A DNA stretch of 64,000 bases, from the NCBI GenBank assembly GCA_034519525.1, contig JAXHOJ010000038.1, positions 65,406-129,405 of the forward strand, given 5' to 3'. Of this stretch, positions 23,610 through 32,857 are shown piece after piece. The position numbers and the translations under genes are program-made. Positions within the stretch are counted from its first letter, which is position 1. Every line of letters begins with the position of its first letter. A model generated the notes under the pieces. The model searched no databases. It saw only the letters and a list, made by a program, of their open reading frames with translations, and was not told the DNA's origin. This DNA is from Gemmobacter sp034519525. GTDB lineage: Bacteria > Pseudomonadota > Alphaproteobacteria > Rhodobacterales > Rhodobacteraceae.

Positions 23610-26051
23610 ATGACCATGCTTCCCATCGACGATGCCCTGCCCGATCTGATCGCCGCGCTGCGCGCCCGTGGCATGGCCGTGCTGCAGGCCCCGCCCGGCG
23701 CGGGCAAGACCACGCGGGTGCCGCTCGCCCTGCTGCAGGCGGGCCTTGCCCCCGGCCGCATCCTGATGCTGGAACCGCGCCGCCTTGCCGCCCGTGCCGC
23801 CGCCGAACGCATGGCCGCCACCCTGGGCGAAGCGCCGGGCCAGACCGTCGGCTACCGCATCCGGGGCGAGGCGAAAGTGTCGCGCGCCACCCGGATCGAA
23901 GTTGTCACCGAAGGCATCCTGACCCGGATGCTGCAATCCGATCCCGGCCTTGATGGCATCGGCGCGGTGATCTTCGACGAATTTCACGAACGCAGCCTGA
24001 ATGCCGATCTGGGCCTTGCCCTCACGCTGGAAATCCGCGGCGCGCTGCGCGACGATCTGCTGCTGGTCGTCATGTCGGCCACGCTGGATGCCGCCCCCGT
24101 CGCCGCGCTGATGGGGGATGCGCCGCTGGTCACCTCGGCGGGCCGCGCCTATCCGGTGGACACCCGCTGGCTGCCCCGCCCGCTCGATGCCCGCGCCCGG
24201 TTCGAACCGGCGCTGGCGGCACTGGTCATCCAGGCGGTGGAGGAATGCCCCGAGGGCGGCATCCTCGTCTTCCTGCCCGGCGAGGGCGAGATCCGCCGCG
24301 TGGAAACCCTGCTGAAGCACCTGCCCGGCTGCGATATCTTCCCGCTGTTCGGCGCGATGGAGTTTGCCGCACAGCGCGCCGCGCTGGCCCCGCCCGCGCC
24401 GGGGCGGCGCAAGATCGTGCTGGCCACCTCAATCGCGGAAACCTCGCTCACCCTGCCCGATATCCGCGTTGTGGTGGATGGCGGCCGCGCCCGCCGCGCC
24501 CGGTTCGATGCGCCCTCCGGCATGGCGCGGCTGGTCACCGAACGGGTGACGCGGGCCGAGGCCGAACAGCGCCGGGGCCGCGCAGGCCGCGTGGCCGAAG
24601 GCACCTGCTACCGCCTGTGGTCCAGGGGCGAGGAAGGCGGGCTGGCCGCCTTCCCCCCGGCCGAGATCGAGGCGGGCGACCTGACGCCACTGGCGCTGGA
24701 ACTGGCGCTCTGGGGGTCGGTGGATCTGCCCTTTCTCACCCCGCCGCATCCCGGTGTTCTGGCCGAATCACAGGCGCTGCTGACAGCGCTGCAGGCGCTG
24801 GATGGCGCGGGGCGCATCACCGATCATGGCCGGGCGCTGGCGGCGCTGCCGCTGCATCCGCGCCTTGGCCATATGCTGCTGCGCGCCGGTGGCGGGGCCG
24901 AGGCAGCAGCCCTGGCCGCGGCTCTGGCCGAACGCGATCCGCTGCGCGGCGCCCCGCCCGATCTGGCGCTGCGCATGGCGGCAGTGAAAGACCCGGCGCG
25001 CGCCGAACGGGACGGCCATGCCCCGCACCGCCCCACCATCGAGCGTATCCGGGCCGAGGCAAAGCGGCTGGCCCGTGCCGTGGCCGACCGCCCGCAGGGC
25101 TTCGGCCTCGCGCAGATGGCAGCGCTCGCCTACCCGGATCGCATCGGCCTGCGCCGCAAGGGCGATGCGCCGCGCTGGGTGCTTTCGGGCGGCAAGGGCG
25201 CTGCCATGGCGGCAGGCCTGCCGCTGTCGGGCGCGCGGCTGCTGGTCGCCACCGATCTGGATGGCGACCTGCGCGAAGCCACGATCCGCCAGGCCGTGCC
25301 GATCTCCGAGGCTGATCTGCGCGCTGTGCATGGCGCAGAGATCGGCTGGTACGATGTCTGCGACTGGTCAAAACGTGACGGCCGGGTGGTGGCCCGGCGG
25401 CAGGAACGCTTCGGCGCGCTGGTGCTCGATGACCGGCACTGGCCCGACGCCCCGCCCGAGGCCCTGGCCCGCGCCGCCCGCGACGGGCTGCGCCAGATCG
25501 GCCTGCCCTGGACCAATGCCGCCCGCCGCCTGAAGGCGCGTGTCGATCTGTGCCGCCGCGATGGCGCCGATCTGCCCGATCTGTCGGATGCCGCCTTGCT
25601 GGCCGGTGACGCGCTGCTGCCACATCTGACAGGCCTGCGCAGCGAGGCTGATCTGCGCGGCTTCGATCTGCTGGAACCGCTGCGCCAGCATCTGGGATGG
25701 GAGGCGTTGCAGCTGCTGGACCGGCTGACGCCCGCGCATTTCGAAACCCCGCTGGGCCGCCGGGTGCCCATCGACTATGACGGCGAAACCCCGGGGATCG
25801 AGCTGCGCCTGCAGGAGCTGTTCGGCGTCACCACCCATCCCACCGTCGGGCCAAAGCGGCTGCCGCTGCGCATCACCCTGCTGTCGCCGGGCGGCAAGCC
25901 GGTGCAGGTGACCGCCGATCTGCCGGGGTTCTGGACCAATTCCTATGCCGATGTGCGGCGCGACATGCGCGGCCGCTATCCGCGCCACCCCTGGCCCGAA
26001 GACCCGCGCGCAGCCGATCCCACCACCCGCACCAAACCGCGCGGCACCTGA
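23610..26051 (+). CDS. hrpB: ATP-dependent helicase HrpB
   Basis: 813 aa DEAH/RHA-type helicase. Walker A is LQAPPGAGKTTRVPLAL near residue 28, motif II is IFDEFHERSLNADLGLAL, motif III is VVMSATLDAA, and motif VI is EQRRGRAGRVAEGTCYRLW. The long C-terminal half with LQELFGVTTHPTVGPKRLPL and a final FWTNSYADVRRDMRGRYPRH is specific for HrpB. The DEFH rather than DEAH form of motif II fits HrpB. The biological role is poorly known; RNA helicase activity is inferred. The first in-frame codons upstream of 23610 lie in repeat sequence, so the MTMLPIDDALPDLI start is used. Confidence 0.93.
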   Translation: MTMLPIDDALPDLIAALRARGMAVLQAPPGAGKTTRVPLALLQAGLAPGRILMLEPRRLAARAAAERMAATLGEAPGQTVGYRIRGEAKVSRATRIEVVTEGILTRMLQSDPGLDGIGAVIFDEFHERSLNADLGLALTLEIRGALRDDLLLVVMSATLDAAPVAALMGDAPLVTSAGRAYPVDTRWLPRPLDARARFEPALAALVIQAVEECPEGGILVFLPGEGEIRRVETLLKHLPGCDIFPLFGAMEFAAQRAALAPPAPGRRKIVLATSIAETSLTLPDIRVVVDGGRARRARFDAPSGMARLVTERVTRAEAEQRRGRAGRVAEGTCYRLWSRGEEGGLAAFPPAEIEAGDLTPLALELALWGSVDLPFLTPPHPGVLAESQALLTALQALDGAGRITDHGRALAALPLHPRLGHMLLRAGGGAEAAALAAALAERDPLRGAPPDLALRMAAVKDPARAERDGHAPHRPTIERIRAEAKRLARAVADRPQGFGLAQMAALAYPDRIGLRRKGDAPRWVLSGGKGAAMAAGLPLSGARLLVATDLDGDLREATIRQAVPISEADLRAVHGAEIGWYDVCDWSKRDGRVVARRQERFGALVLDDRHWPDAPPEALARAARDGLRQIGLPWTNAARRLKARVDLCRRDGADLPDLSDAALLAGDALLPHLTGLRSEADLRGFDLLEPLRQHLGWEALQLLDRLTPAHFETPLGRRVPIDYDGETPGIELRLQELFGVTTHPTVGPKRLPLRITLLSPGGKPVQVTADLPGFWTNSYADVRRDMRGRYPRHPWPEDPRAADPTTRTKPRGT

Positions 26052-26149
26052 CCGCTGCAACACCCGGTAACCAAGGGTGAAGGCCCGCCCCCTTCCCCCG
26101 GCCCGGCGTTAACGCTAACCAGACGGTCAAATCGCTTTGGGAGATGCAA

Positions 26150-27310
26150 ATGACCCGCCAACAGCGCGGCCGCTGGGCCGTGGCCGCCATGTTCATGGCC
26201 AATGGCTTCATCATGGGGGCCTGGGTTCCCCAGATCCCGCTGCTGCTGCCGCGTCATGGCATCGGTGAATCCATGGTGGGGCTGATGATCCTGGTCCTGG
26301 GCCTGGGCGCGCTGGCCTCGATGAGCTTCTGTGGCAGGCTCATCACCCGGCATGGCTCGCGTCCGGTGCTGCGGGCCTTTGCGGCGCTGGCGGTGCCGGT
26401 GCTGCCGCTGGTGATCCTGGCGCCGGGCCTCGCAACCCTGACCCCGGCCATGTTCCTCTTCGGCGCCATGCTGGGCTGCATGGATGTGGCGATGAATGCC
26501 AATGCGGTCGAGGTGGAAAGCCGGCTGGGCCGGGCCATCATGTCTTCCTCGCACGGGTTCTGGAGTCTGGGCGGCTTTGCAGGCAGCGCGCTGGGCGGGC
26601 TGCTGATCGCGCAATGGGGGCCAGAGGCGCAGGCGCTGACGGTGGCGGCGTTTCTGGCCGTGACCGTGGCCGCCGCCGCCCCCTTCCTCGATGCCGCCCC
26701 CGGTGCGGCGAAACCCGCCGAGGCGCAGGGCCAGCGCCTGCTGCCGCGCGATCCGCTGATCTGGGCGGTGGGCGGGCTGGCGCTGCTGTGCATGCTGGCC
26801 GAAGGCGGGATCATGGATTGGGCCGCGCTTTATCTGATGCAGCAGCAGGGCGCCGATGTCGCGCAGGCCGGGCTGGGCTTTGCCTTCTTCGCCGGGGCCA
26901 TGGCGATCATGCGCTTTGCGGGCGACGGGCTGCGCAACCGCTTTGGCGCGGTGCGCACCCTGCGCGCCTCGACCCTGATTGCCGCATCCGGGCTGCTGAT
27001 CGCCGCCCTCGCGCCCTCGCTGTGGATCGCGCTGCCCGCCTTCGCGCTGGCAGGGCTTGGCCTGGCCAATACCGTGCCCATCATGTTTTCGGCCGCGGGC
27101 AACCACCCCGGCCTTGGCGCAGGGGCCGCGCTGTCGACGGTCACGATGGTCGGCTATTCCGGCATCCTCGTCGGCCCCTCGGCCATCGGCGTCGTGGCCG
27201 AACATGCGGGCTTCCGCTGGACCTATGCCGCGCTGGCCCTGGCGCTGCTGCTGGTCACCGCCTTCGCCCCGCTGGCCCGCGCCGCAGACCGGCCCTCAGA
27301 CAGCGCCTGA
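26150..27310 (+). CDS. MFS transporter
   Basis: About 386 aa with 12 predicted helices. Helix 1 is AAMFMANGFIMGAWVPQIPL; the cytoplasmic loop 2-3 contains RLITRHGSRPVLRAF, and GLGLANTVPIMFSAAGNHPG is a later conserved helix. GGGAG lies six bases before the ATG at 26150, favoured over the ATG at 26144. Like the carrier at 9399-10556 it belongs to the YbjJ-like branch, so two paralogues of unknown substrate occur 16 kb apart. Confidence 0.82.
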   Translation: MTRQQRGRWAVAAMFMANGFIMGAWVPQIPLLLPRHGIGESMVGLMILVLGLGALASMSFCGRLITRHGSRPVLRAFAALAVPVLPLVILAPGLATLTPAMFLFGAMLGCMDVAMNANAVEVESRLGRAIMSSSHGFWSLGGFAGSALGGLLIAQWGPEAQALTVAAFLAVTVAAAAPFLDAAPGAAKPAEAQGQRLLPRDPLIWAVGGLALLCMLAEGGIMDWAALYLMQQQGADVAQAGLGFAFFAGAMAIMRFAGDGLRNRFGAVRTLRASTLIAASGLLIAALAPSLWIALPAFALAGLGLANTVPIMFSAAGNHPGLGAGAALSTVTMVGYSGILVGPSAIGVVAEHAGFRWTYAALALALLLVTAFAPLARAADRPSDSA

Positions 27311-27318
27311 CGCCTGCC

Positions 27319-27390
27319 CTTTATCTTGGCCCAAATATCCTCGGGGGGAGGCCCGGCACGGGCCGTGGGGGGCGCGAGCGCCCCCCGGCC
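27319..27390 (+). repeat. Dispersed GC-rich hairpin repeat, family A copy 4
   Basis: CTTTATCTTGGCCCAAATAT then CCTCGGGGGGAGGCCCG, GGGCCGTGGGGGGC and GCGCCCCCC. Lies between the MFS and argF stops. Confidence 0.8.
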
Positions 27391-27417
27391 GACCCCGCCG
27401 CCCTGCGTGGCGCGGGA

Positions 27418-28344
27418 TCAGAGCCCGAGGCACCAGCGCATCACCGCTTTCTGCGCGTGCAGCCGGTTTTCCGCCTCGTCGAACACCACCGAATTGGGGC
27501 CATCCATCACCGCGCTGGTCACTTCGTCATTCCGGTGCGCGGGCAGGCAGTGCATGAACAGCGCATCGGGTTTGGCCAGCGCCATCAGCTGTTCGTTCAC
27601 CTGATAGGCGCGCAGCTGGTTGTGGCGGCGTTCCTTGGCGCTTTCGGGATCATGCATCGACACCCAGGTATCGGTCACCACCAGATCGGCCCCCGCCAGC
27701 GCCTTGGCCGGATCGCGTTCCACCTGCACATTCACGCCCTTAGACCGGGCAAAGCCCAGCCATTCCGCCTCGGGGTCCAGCGTGGGCGGGCCGGTGAAGG
27801 TGAAATCGAAGCCGAACTGGCCTGCGGCATGCAGGAAGCTGGCGCAGACATTGTTGCCATCCCCCGCCCAGACCACCTTCTTGCCGCCGATCGGGCCGCG
27901 ATGTTCTTCATAGGTCATCACATCTGCCATGATCTGGCAGGGATGGGTGCGGTTGGTCAGGCCGTTGATGACCGGCACCGTGGCGTGTTCGGCCATCTCC
28001 AGCAGCGTCGCCTCTTCAAAGGTGCGGATCATGATGAGATCGACATAGCGCGACAGCACGCGGGCGGTATCGGCGATGGTTTCGCCGTGGCCCAGCTGCA
28101 TTTCCTTGCCCGACAGCACCATGGTTTCGCCGCCCATCTGGCGCACGCCCACATCGAAGGACACGCGGGTGCGGGTGGAGGGTTTTTCGAAGATCAGCGC
28201 CACCATGCGGCCTTCCAGCGGCTGGTCGTCATCGGGCGTGCCCTTGGGGCGGCCATCGCGGGCGGTCTTCATCGCATGGGCGCTGTCGATCATCGCCCGC
28301 AGGTCGGCGGCGTCGGTGGTGTGGATATCGAGGAAATGGTTCAT
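27418..28344 (-). CDS. argF: Ornithine carbamoyltransferase
   Basis: 308 aa. The carbamoyl-phosphate site FEKPSTRTRVSFDVGVRQMG is at about residues 54-73, followed by THPCQIMADVMTYEEHRGP and MHCLPAHRNDEVTSAVMDG, which carries the catalytic cysteine in HCLP. It transfers the carbamoyl group to ornithine to give citrulline in arginine synthesis. It lies immediately downstream of argD in the same direction (gap about 90 bases containing a repeat), the usual Rhodobacterales argD-argF order. Confidence 0.96.
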   Translation of the reverse strand: MNHFLDIHTTDAADLRAMIDSAHAMKTARDGRPKGTPDDDQPLEGRMVALIFEKPSTRTRVSFDVGVRQMGGETMVLSGKEMQLGHGETIADTARVLSRYVDLIMIRTFEEATLLEMAEHATVPVINGLTNRTHPCQIMADVMTYEEHRGPIGGKKVVWAGDGNNVCASFLHAAGQFGFDFTFTGPPTLDPEAEWLGFARSKGVNVQVERDPAKALAGADLVVTDTWVSMHDPESAKERRHNQLRAYQVNEQLMALAKPDALFMHCLPAHRNDEVTSAVMDGPNSVVFDEAENRLHAQKAVMRWCLGL

Positions 28345-28370
28345 GGCAGCTGCTTTCTGGACGGCGGCAG

Positions 28371-28414
28371 GCGGCCGGGGCTTTGCACCCCCGGACCCCC
28401 GTGGGATAGTTCGT
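28371..28414 (-). repeat. Dispersed GC-rich hairpin repeat, family A copy 5 (degenerate)
   Basis: Minus strand ACTATCCCACGGGGGTCCGG then GGGTGCAAAGCCCC. It retains the CCC-GGGGG-TCCGGGGG core but has lost the CTTGGC block. Located between argD and argF. Confidence 0.5.
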
Positions 28415-28432
28415 GACACAGAGTGAAGGGCG

Positions 28433-29610
28433 TCAGGCAGGCTCGAGGTGGCAGCGGCGGTCCGCGTCGAGGCGGCGCAGCGCCTCGGCGATATCGGCGT
28501 CGGGGATGTTCAGCGCGGGCAGCAGGCGCAGGCAGTTATCGGCGGCGGGCACGGTGAGCATGTGCTGGCCATAGCCTGCCTTCACCACATCGGTATTGGC
28601 CGCCTTGCATTTCAGGCCCAGCATCAGGCCCTGCCCCCGCACCTCTTCAAACACCGCGGATGCGCGGCGACCAGACCTTCCAGCCCCTGGCGGAACAGAC
28701 CGGCCTTGCGGTTGACTTCGGCCAGGAAGGCATCATCCGACACGATCTGCGTGACCGTAGCCCCCACCGCGCAGCCCAAGGGGTTGCCGCCATAGGTGGA
28801 GCCATGGGTGCCCGCCACCATGCCCGAGGCCGCGTTTTCGGTGGCCAGCACCGCGCCCAGCGGAAAGCCGCCGCCGATGCCCTTGGCGACCATCATGATA
28901 TCGGGCGTCACCCCGGCCCATTCATGCGCGAACAGCTTGCCGGTGCGGCCCATGCCGCATTGCACCTCGTCCAGGATCAGCAGCGCGCCGGTTGCGTCGC
29001 ACAGATCGCGCAGGCCCTTCAGGCAGGCATCGGGCAGCGTGCGGATGCCGCCCTCGCCCTGGATCGGTTCGACCATGATGGCGGCGGTGTGATCGGTGAT
29101 GGCGGCGCGCAGGGCCTCATGATCGCCCCAGGGCAGATGCGTGAAGCCCGGCATCAGCGGGCCGAAGCCCTTGACCATCTTTTCCGACCCGGCCGCCGCG
29201 ATGGCGCCGGTGGAGCGGCCGTGGAAGGCGCCTTCGAAGGTGATGATCTCGGTCCGGTCCGGCTGGCCTTTTTCATACCAGTATTTGCGGGCCATCTTGA
29301 TGGCCAGTTCCGCCGCCTCGGTGCCGGAATTGGTGAAGAAGACGGTATCGGCGAAGGTGTGTTCCACCAGCATCTCGGCCAGCCGTTCCTGTTCCGGGAT
29401 GCGGTAGAGGTTGGACACATGCCAGAGCTTTTGCGCCTGTTCGGTCAGGGTGGCGACCAGGGCCGGGTGGGCATGGCCCAGCGCGTTCACCGCGATGCCC
29501 GCGCCCAGATCCAGGTAGCGGCTGCCATCCTCGGCAGTCAGCCAGCTGCCTGCGCCATGGGTAAAGGCCAGCGGCGCGCGGTTGTAGGTGGGCAGAACGG
29601 AGGTGATCAT
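28433..29610 (-). CDS. argD: Acetylornithine aminotransferase, interrupted by one frameshift
   Basis: About 392 aa if repaired. PLP-enzyme hallmarks are intact in the first frame (28624-29610): YLDLGAGIAVNALGHAHPAL, FFTNSGTEAAELAIKMARKY, FEGAFHGRSTGAIAAAGSEK and LILDEVQCGMGRTGKLFAHE. The last about 70 residues (VFEEVRGQGLMLGLKCKAA onward) are in another frame. The break lies at about 28655-28663, where HPAVFEE would require one more base in CCGCGG. The gene makes N-acetylornithine. Given its position before argF and otherwise perfect conservation, a one-base sequencing deletion is more likely than a real pseudogene. Confidence 0.88.
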
Positions 29611-29887
29611 GGGAATATCCTAGCGGAATGAGGCCATAGGGGTGCCAAAGGCAGCGGGCCATGTCAACGGGAGGAAGGGGGGGGACCGGGGAAAGCCGGG
29701 TCAGGATCGCAGGGCTGCAGCAGCGCAGGCGCCCGCGCGCGGGTCAGGCGCGTCGGCGTCGGGGCAGCTGGAAGGGGCGGTTTGCGGCGATCATGCCGGG
29801 CGCATAGCGCGATACCGGCGATCTGTAAATGAAAATCTCGGGAAAATGGCGGCGGGCCAGCGGCGGCCCCCCTGCAGCGGCAGGCAG

Positions 29888-30127
29888 TCAGCCCTTGGCC
29901 TTCTCCCGCCGGTAGGTGCCTTCCGGCAGATCCAGCGCAGCGGCCAGATCGCGCAGCTGGGTCATCGACAGGGTGATGACCATCGGCTCTTCGGTGACGG
30001 GGTGCAGCTGTTCCAGCGTCACGCAATCGTCGAAGGCATTGATGGTGATATCTTCCTGCAAGCCGTCATGCCCCTCGTCGATGAGGGTGATCACGGTCGC
30101 GTCGAATTCGTGTTCAATGGTAAACAT
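29888..30127 (-). CDS. Small conserved hypothetical protein
   Basis: 79 aa, acidic: MFTIEHEFDATVITLIDEGH, then EDITINAFDDCVTLEQLHPV and LSMTQLRDLAAALDLPEGTY. It is rich in beta-strand sequence followed by one helix, no membrane segment. I do not recognise a named family. The start at 30127 (ATG) is preferred to a GTG two codons upstream. The roughly 280 bases between it and argD show no other gene. Confidence 0.65.
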   Translation of the reverse strand: MFTIEHEFDATVITLIDEGHDGLQEDITINAFDDCVTLEQLHPVTEEPMVITLSMTQLRDLAAALDLPEGTYRREKAKG

Positions 30128-30317
30128 GGCCACAGGTTAGGCGCTGCGCCGCTGCGGCGCAATGGGCAAGCGCGGCTGGCGGGGTGGCTGTCCCCGGCAA
30201 TAGCCTGCCTGCCGCAACCGCGCGCCCTGAATTCACCGTGACCGGGCGCGCGGGGTCTTTCTGCCGCCATCCCATCTGTTACATTGGGAAAAAATAACAG
30301 AGCAGGAGTGCGCGGGC

Positions 30318-31061
30318 ATGTCGGGGCTTCGTTTCGGTGCGGTATTGGCCGCCTGTCTGGCGCTGGCGGGCTGTGTTCAGCCGGTGGTCGCGCCTGTGCC
30401 GCCTGCCGCGCTGCAGGCCCGGCCGATGGTACCGCCGCAGCTGAGCCCGCAGGCGGCCGCCGAGAATTTCATATCCGTGGTCGAGCGGGTGGAGCCGGTG
30501 GCCGAGGCGATCTGCCGTGACCGCACGCGGGGCCGGGCCGATTGCGATCTGCAGATCGTGATCGACCGGCAGATGAACATGCCGCCCAATGCCTTTCAGA
30601 CGCTGGACGAGGCCGGGCGCCCGGTGGTGGGCTTTACCATCGCCCTGATCGCGGATGCGCGCAACGCCGACGAGCTGGCCTTCGTTCTGGGGCATGAGGC
30701 CTCGCACCATATTCTGGGCCATATTCCGCGCCAGCAGCAGACGGCGATGACCGGCGCGGTGCTGGGATCGGTGCTGGGGCAGATCACCGGCGCGGATGCC
30801 GCCGGAATGGAAGAATGGCAGCGGATCGGCGCATCGGTCGGCGCGCGGCGCTATTCCAAGGGGTTTGAACTTGAAGCCGATGCGCTGGGGGCCGAAATCG
30901 CATTCTATGCGGGCTATGATCCGGTTCTGGGCGCCGGGTTCTTTTCGCGGCTGCCAGATCCGGGGGATGAATTCATGGGCAGCCATCCGGCCAATACCCA
31001 GCGGCAGGCGCAGATTGCCGCCGTGGTGGCGCGGCTGAAGGCGCAGCAGGCGGGATATTGA
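30318..31061 (+). CDS. M48-family zinc metallopeptidase lipoprotein
   Basis: 247 aa. Signal peptide with lipobox (ALAGCVQP) anchors it in the envelope. The zinc site is VLGHEASHHILGHIPRQQQT with HEASH as HExxH, and the third ligand lies in GFELEADALGAEIAFYAGYD (glutamate of ELEAD). SHPANTQRQAQIAAV is the terminal motif. Related to LoiP/BepA/YggG-type periplasmic proteases that handle outer-membrane protein folding. Monocistronic; the ATG at 30318 has a weak purine-rich site. Confidence 0.88.
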   Translation: MSGLRFGAVLAACLALAGCVQPVVAPVPPAALQARPMVPPQLSPQAAAENFISVVERVEPVAEAICRDRTRGRADCDLQIVIDRQMNMPPNAFQTLDEAGRPVVGFTIALIADARNADELAFVLGHEASHHILGHIPRQQQTAMTGAVLGSVLGQITGADAAGMEEWQRIGASVGARRYSKGFELEADALGAEIAFYAGYDPVLGAGFFSRLPDPGDEFMGSHPANTQRQAQIAAVVARLKAQQAGY

Positions 31062-31092
31062 TCCAAAGCGCAAAGGATCTGCGGGCGGCGCC

Positions 31093-31106
31093 TTGATCTG
31101 GGTCAA
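31093..31106. promoter_or_regulatory. FNR/FnrL-type binding site
   Basis: TTGATCTGGGTCAA matches the TTGAT-N4-ATCAA consensus in 9 of 10 defined positions. It is centred about 66 bases upstream of the DUF6455 start, a suitable place for activation under low oxygen. Confidence 0.7.
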
Positions 31107-31165
31107 GGCCGGGCTGCGGCTTCCGGCCCATGCTGGCCACAATCGGCAGAACAGGGAGTTGCGCG

Positions 31166-31417
31166 ATGATCGGTTACGTCGAGGCCCCCCGGGCCTGGTG
31201 GGTGACGCATGGCATGGCACGGGTGATCGGCGTCAGCCTGCCCCGCGCGGTGACAGAGGGCTGGCTGAAGCGCAGCGAACTGGCCCGGCTGGTGGAACGC
31301 TGTCAGGGCTGCGGCACCAATGGCCAGTGTGCCAGCTGGCTTGCCCTGCATCAAAGCTCTGAAACAGTTCCCGATTTCTGCCCCAACAAGGCCGAGATCG
31401 AATCCCTCGCCCCCTGA
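31166..31417 (+). CDS. DUF6455 family protein
   Basis: 83 aa. The four cysteines LVERCQGCGTNGQCASWLAL and PDFCPNKAEI follow the C-x2-C-x5-C pattern with a fourth downstream, suggestive of a bound metal or [Fe-S] cluster. I recognise this as the DUF6455 type, function unknown. The ATG at 31166 follows AGGGAG. The FNR-type box upstream suggests induction at low oxygen, in line with a redox role. Confidence 0.75.
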   Translation: MIGYVEAPRAWWVTHGMARVIGVSLPRAVTEGWLKRSELARLVERCQGCGTNGQCASWLALHQSSETVPDFCPNKAEIESLAP

Positions 31418-31511
31418 TTGCGGGCGCCCTGCCCCCGGCTGTCCGGCTTCCGGGCCGCAGAGGTATGGCGGGGGTATGGCCCCTGTCCCGACACGGCGCT
31501 AGTCTGGCCCC

Positions 31512-31892
31512 ATGCAGAAGGCTGGGGGCAGGATGCGGCAGATCGAGAATGTGATCAGCGACCGGGGGTCGAAATATGCGGTATCCGGTGGCCCGGTGCA
31601 GGGCCGCGCCGGGTGCGATGCCTTTCTGGCGGACCTGAAACGCAGCAAGAAATATGCCAGGGCCACCCATAACAGCTGGGCCTGCCTGCTGACAGATGGC
31701 GGGCCAGTGAAGAATGACGATGGCGAAAGCGGCGCCGGGGCGGTGATCCTGCGGATGCTGGAGCGGGCCGAGCTAAAGGATACCATTGTCGTGGTCACCC
31801 GCTGGTATGGCGGGGTGCATCTGGGCGGCGACCGCTTTGCCCATGTCGTCAGCTGTGTGCGGGCCTATCTGGCGGCGGAAGGGCGCGGCTGA
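31512..31892 (+). CDS. IMPACT/YigZ family protein (UPF0029), short form
   Basis: 126 aa. Contains the IMPACT N-terminal domain signature: SKKYARATHNSWACLLTDGG, NDDGESGAGAVILRMLERAE and VVVTRWYGGVHLGGDRFAHV. YigZ proteins are about 200 aa with an extra C-terminal domain; this one is a single-domain version. Role is unclear in bacteria (ribosome or tRNA related in yeast Yih1/IMPACT). The start could also be the in-frame ATG at 31533. Confidence 0.8.
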   Translation: MQKAGGRMRQIENVISDRGSKYAVSGGPVQGRAGCDAFLADLKRSKKYARATHNSWACLLTDGGPVKNDDGESGAGAVILRMLERAELKDTIVVVTRWYGGVHLGGDRFAHVVSCVRAYLAAEGRG

Positions 31893-31920
31893 CAGGCCCT
31901 AGCCAGACAGGCTTGGCCGG

Positions 31921-32295
31921 TCAGGCATGGCGCCAGAGGTTCATCCCGAAACAGAGCGTTCCGGCCAGAACCGCCACTTCCGACAGCGGAAAGACCGGGC
32001 CGATGCTGGCCGCCTCGACCGTGCCGCTCATCATCAGATAGAGCACCAGCAACAGCACGAAAGCCCCCAGCTGGTGCAGCCAGAAATGCACCTGCGCCAG
32101 AAGCCCCGCCGCCAGGCCGGGGATCAGGCGATAGGCCAGGCCAAAGATGCTCATCAGGGTGAAGCCCAGAAGATTGACATGGGCATGAACCGGCGACAGC
32201 GAATGATCGCCCGATCCGCCCATATAGCTGCCCATAGCGATACCGACCACCAGATACAGGCAGCCCATCAACATGAATGATCTTGAAATACGCAT
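31921..32295 (-). CDS. Small 4-TM protein related to cbb3/NorB oxidase subunit I
   Basis: 124 aa. Four hydrophobic helices, with HSLSPVHAHVNLLGFTLMSI at helix 2 and VHFWLHQLGAFVLLLVLYLM at helix 3. The HAHVNLLG and FWLHQLG blocks look like haem-ligand segments of haem-copper oxidase subunit I. Short proteins of this kind are annotated as cytochrome-c-oxidase-like in Rhodobacterales; they cannot form a full binuclear centre. Possible roles are haem/copper handling or nitric oxide response. ATG 32295 follows GAGGGCGG. It converges on the YigZ gene. Confidence 0.7.
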   Translation of the reverse strand: MRISRSFMLMGCLYLVVGIAMGSYMGGSGDHSLSPVHAHVNLLGFTLMSIFGLAYRLIPGLAAGLLAQVHFWLHQLGAFVLLLVLYLMMSGTVEAASIGPVFPLSEVAVLAGTLCFGMNLWRHA

Positions 32296-32479
32296 TCCGC
32301 CCTCTTGTCCTGTCGCTGTTTCCGATTCCCCGGATGAAACGGTAGCACAGCCTTCCGTTGCGTCAGGCGAATAACCCCCCCTGCTTTCGGGGCAGGTTTG
32401 TTGCGCAGCAGACTTTGCGGGAACCGGGAGGCGCGGCCGGGCGTTGTTGACGGAACCGAATATGACCAAGGAGACAATC

Positions 32480-32857
32480 ATGAGCGTTGTTACCCCCATC
32501 CCCGAAACGGGCGAAACGAGCGGAACCGCAATCTCCAGCGCAGATGTCAATGGCGCCGCGGTCTTCAGTGCGGCGGGCGAGCGTCTGGGCCATATCGACC
32601 ATCTGGTGATCGACAAGAAATCCGGCGCGATTTCCTATGCTGTCATGGGTTTTGGCGGCTTCATGGGCATCGGCGAGGAACATCACCCGATCCCGTGGCG
32701 CGCCCTGCGCTATGACACCCAGCTGGATGGCTATGTGACGGATATCACCGCCGACATGCTGAAAGGCGCACCGGAGCGCCCGGAAGACTGGGCGACCAAC
32801 CGTGACTATGCCACCAACGCCTATGGCTATTATGGCATCTCGCCCTACTGGGTGTAA
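32480..32857 (+). CDS. PRC-barrel domain protein
   Basis: 125 aa. The PRC-barrel runs from about residue 22 (VNGAAVFSAAGERLGHIDHL) through VIDKKSGAISYAVMGFGGFM to HHPIPWRALRYDTQLDGYVT. The C-terminal tail is tyrosine-rich (NRDYATNAYGYYGISPYWV). Such stand-alone PRC-barrels are cytoplasmic and occur in photosynthetic reaction-centre H subunits and RimM; the role of the short version is unknown. The ATG at 32480 follows AAGGAG. Confidence 0.82.
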   Translation: MSVVTPIPETGETSGTAISSADVNGAAVFSAAGERLGHIDHLVIDKKSGAISYAVMGFGGFMGIGEEHHPIPWRALRYDTQLDGYVTDITADMLKGAPERPEDWATNRDYATNAYGYYGISPYWV

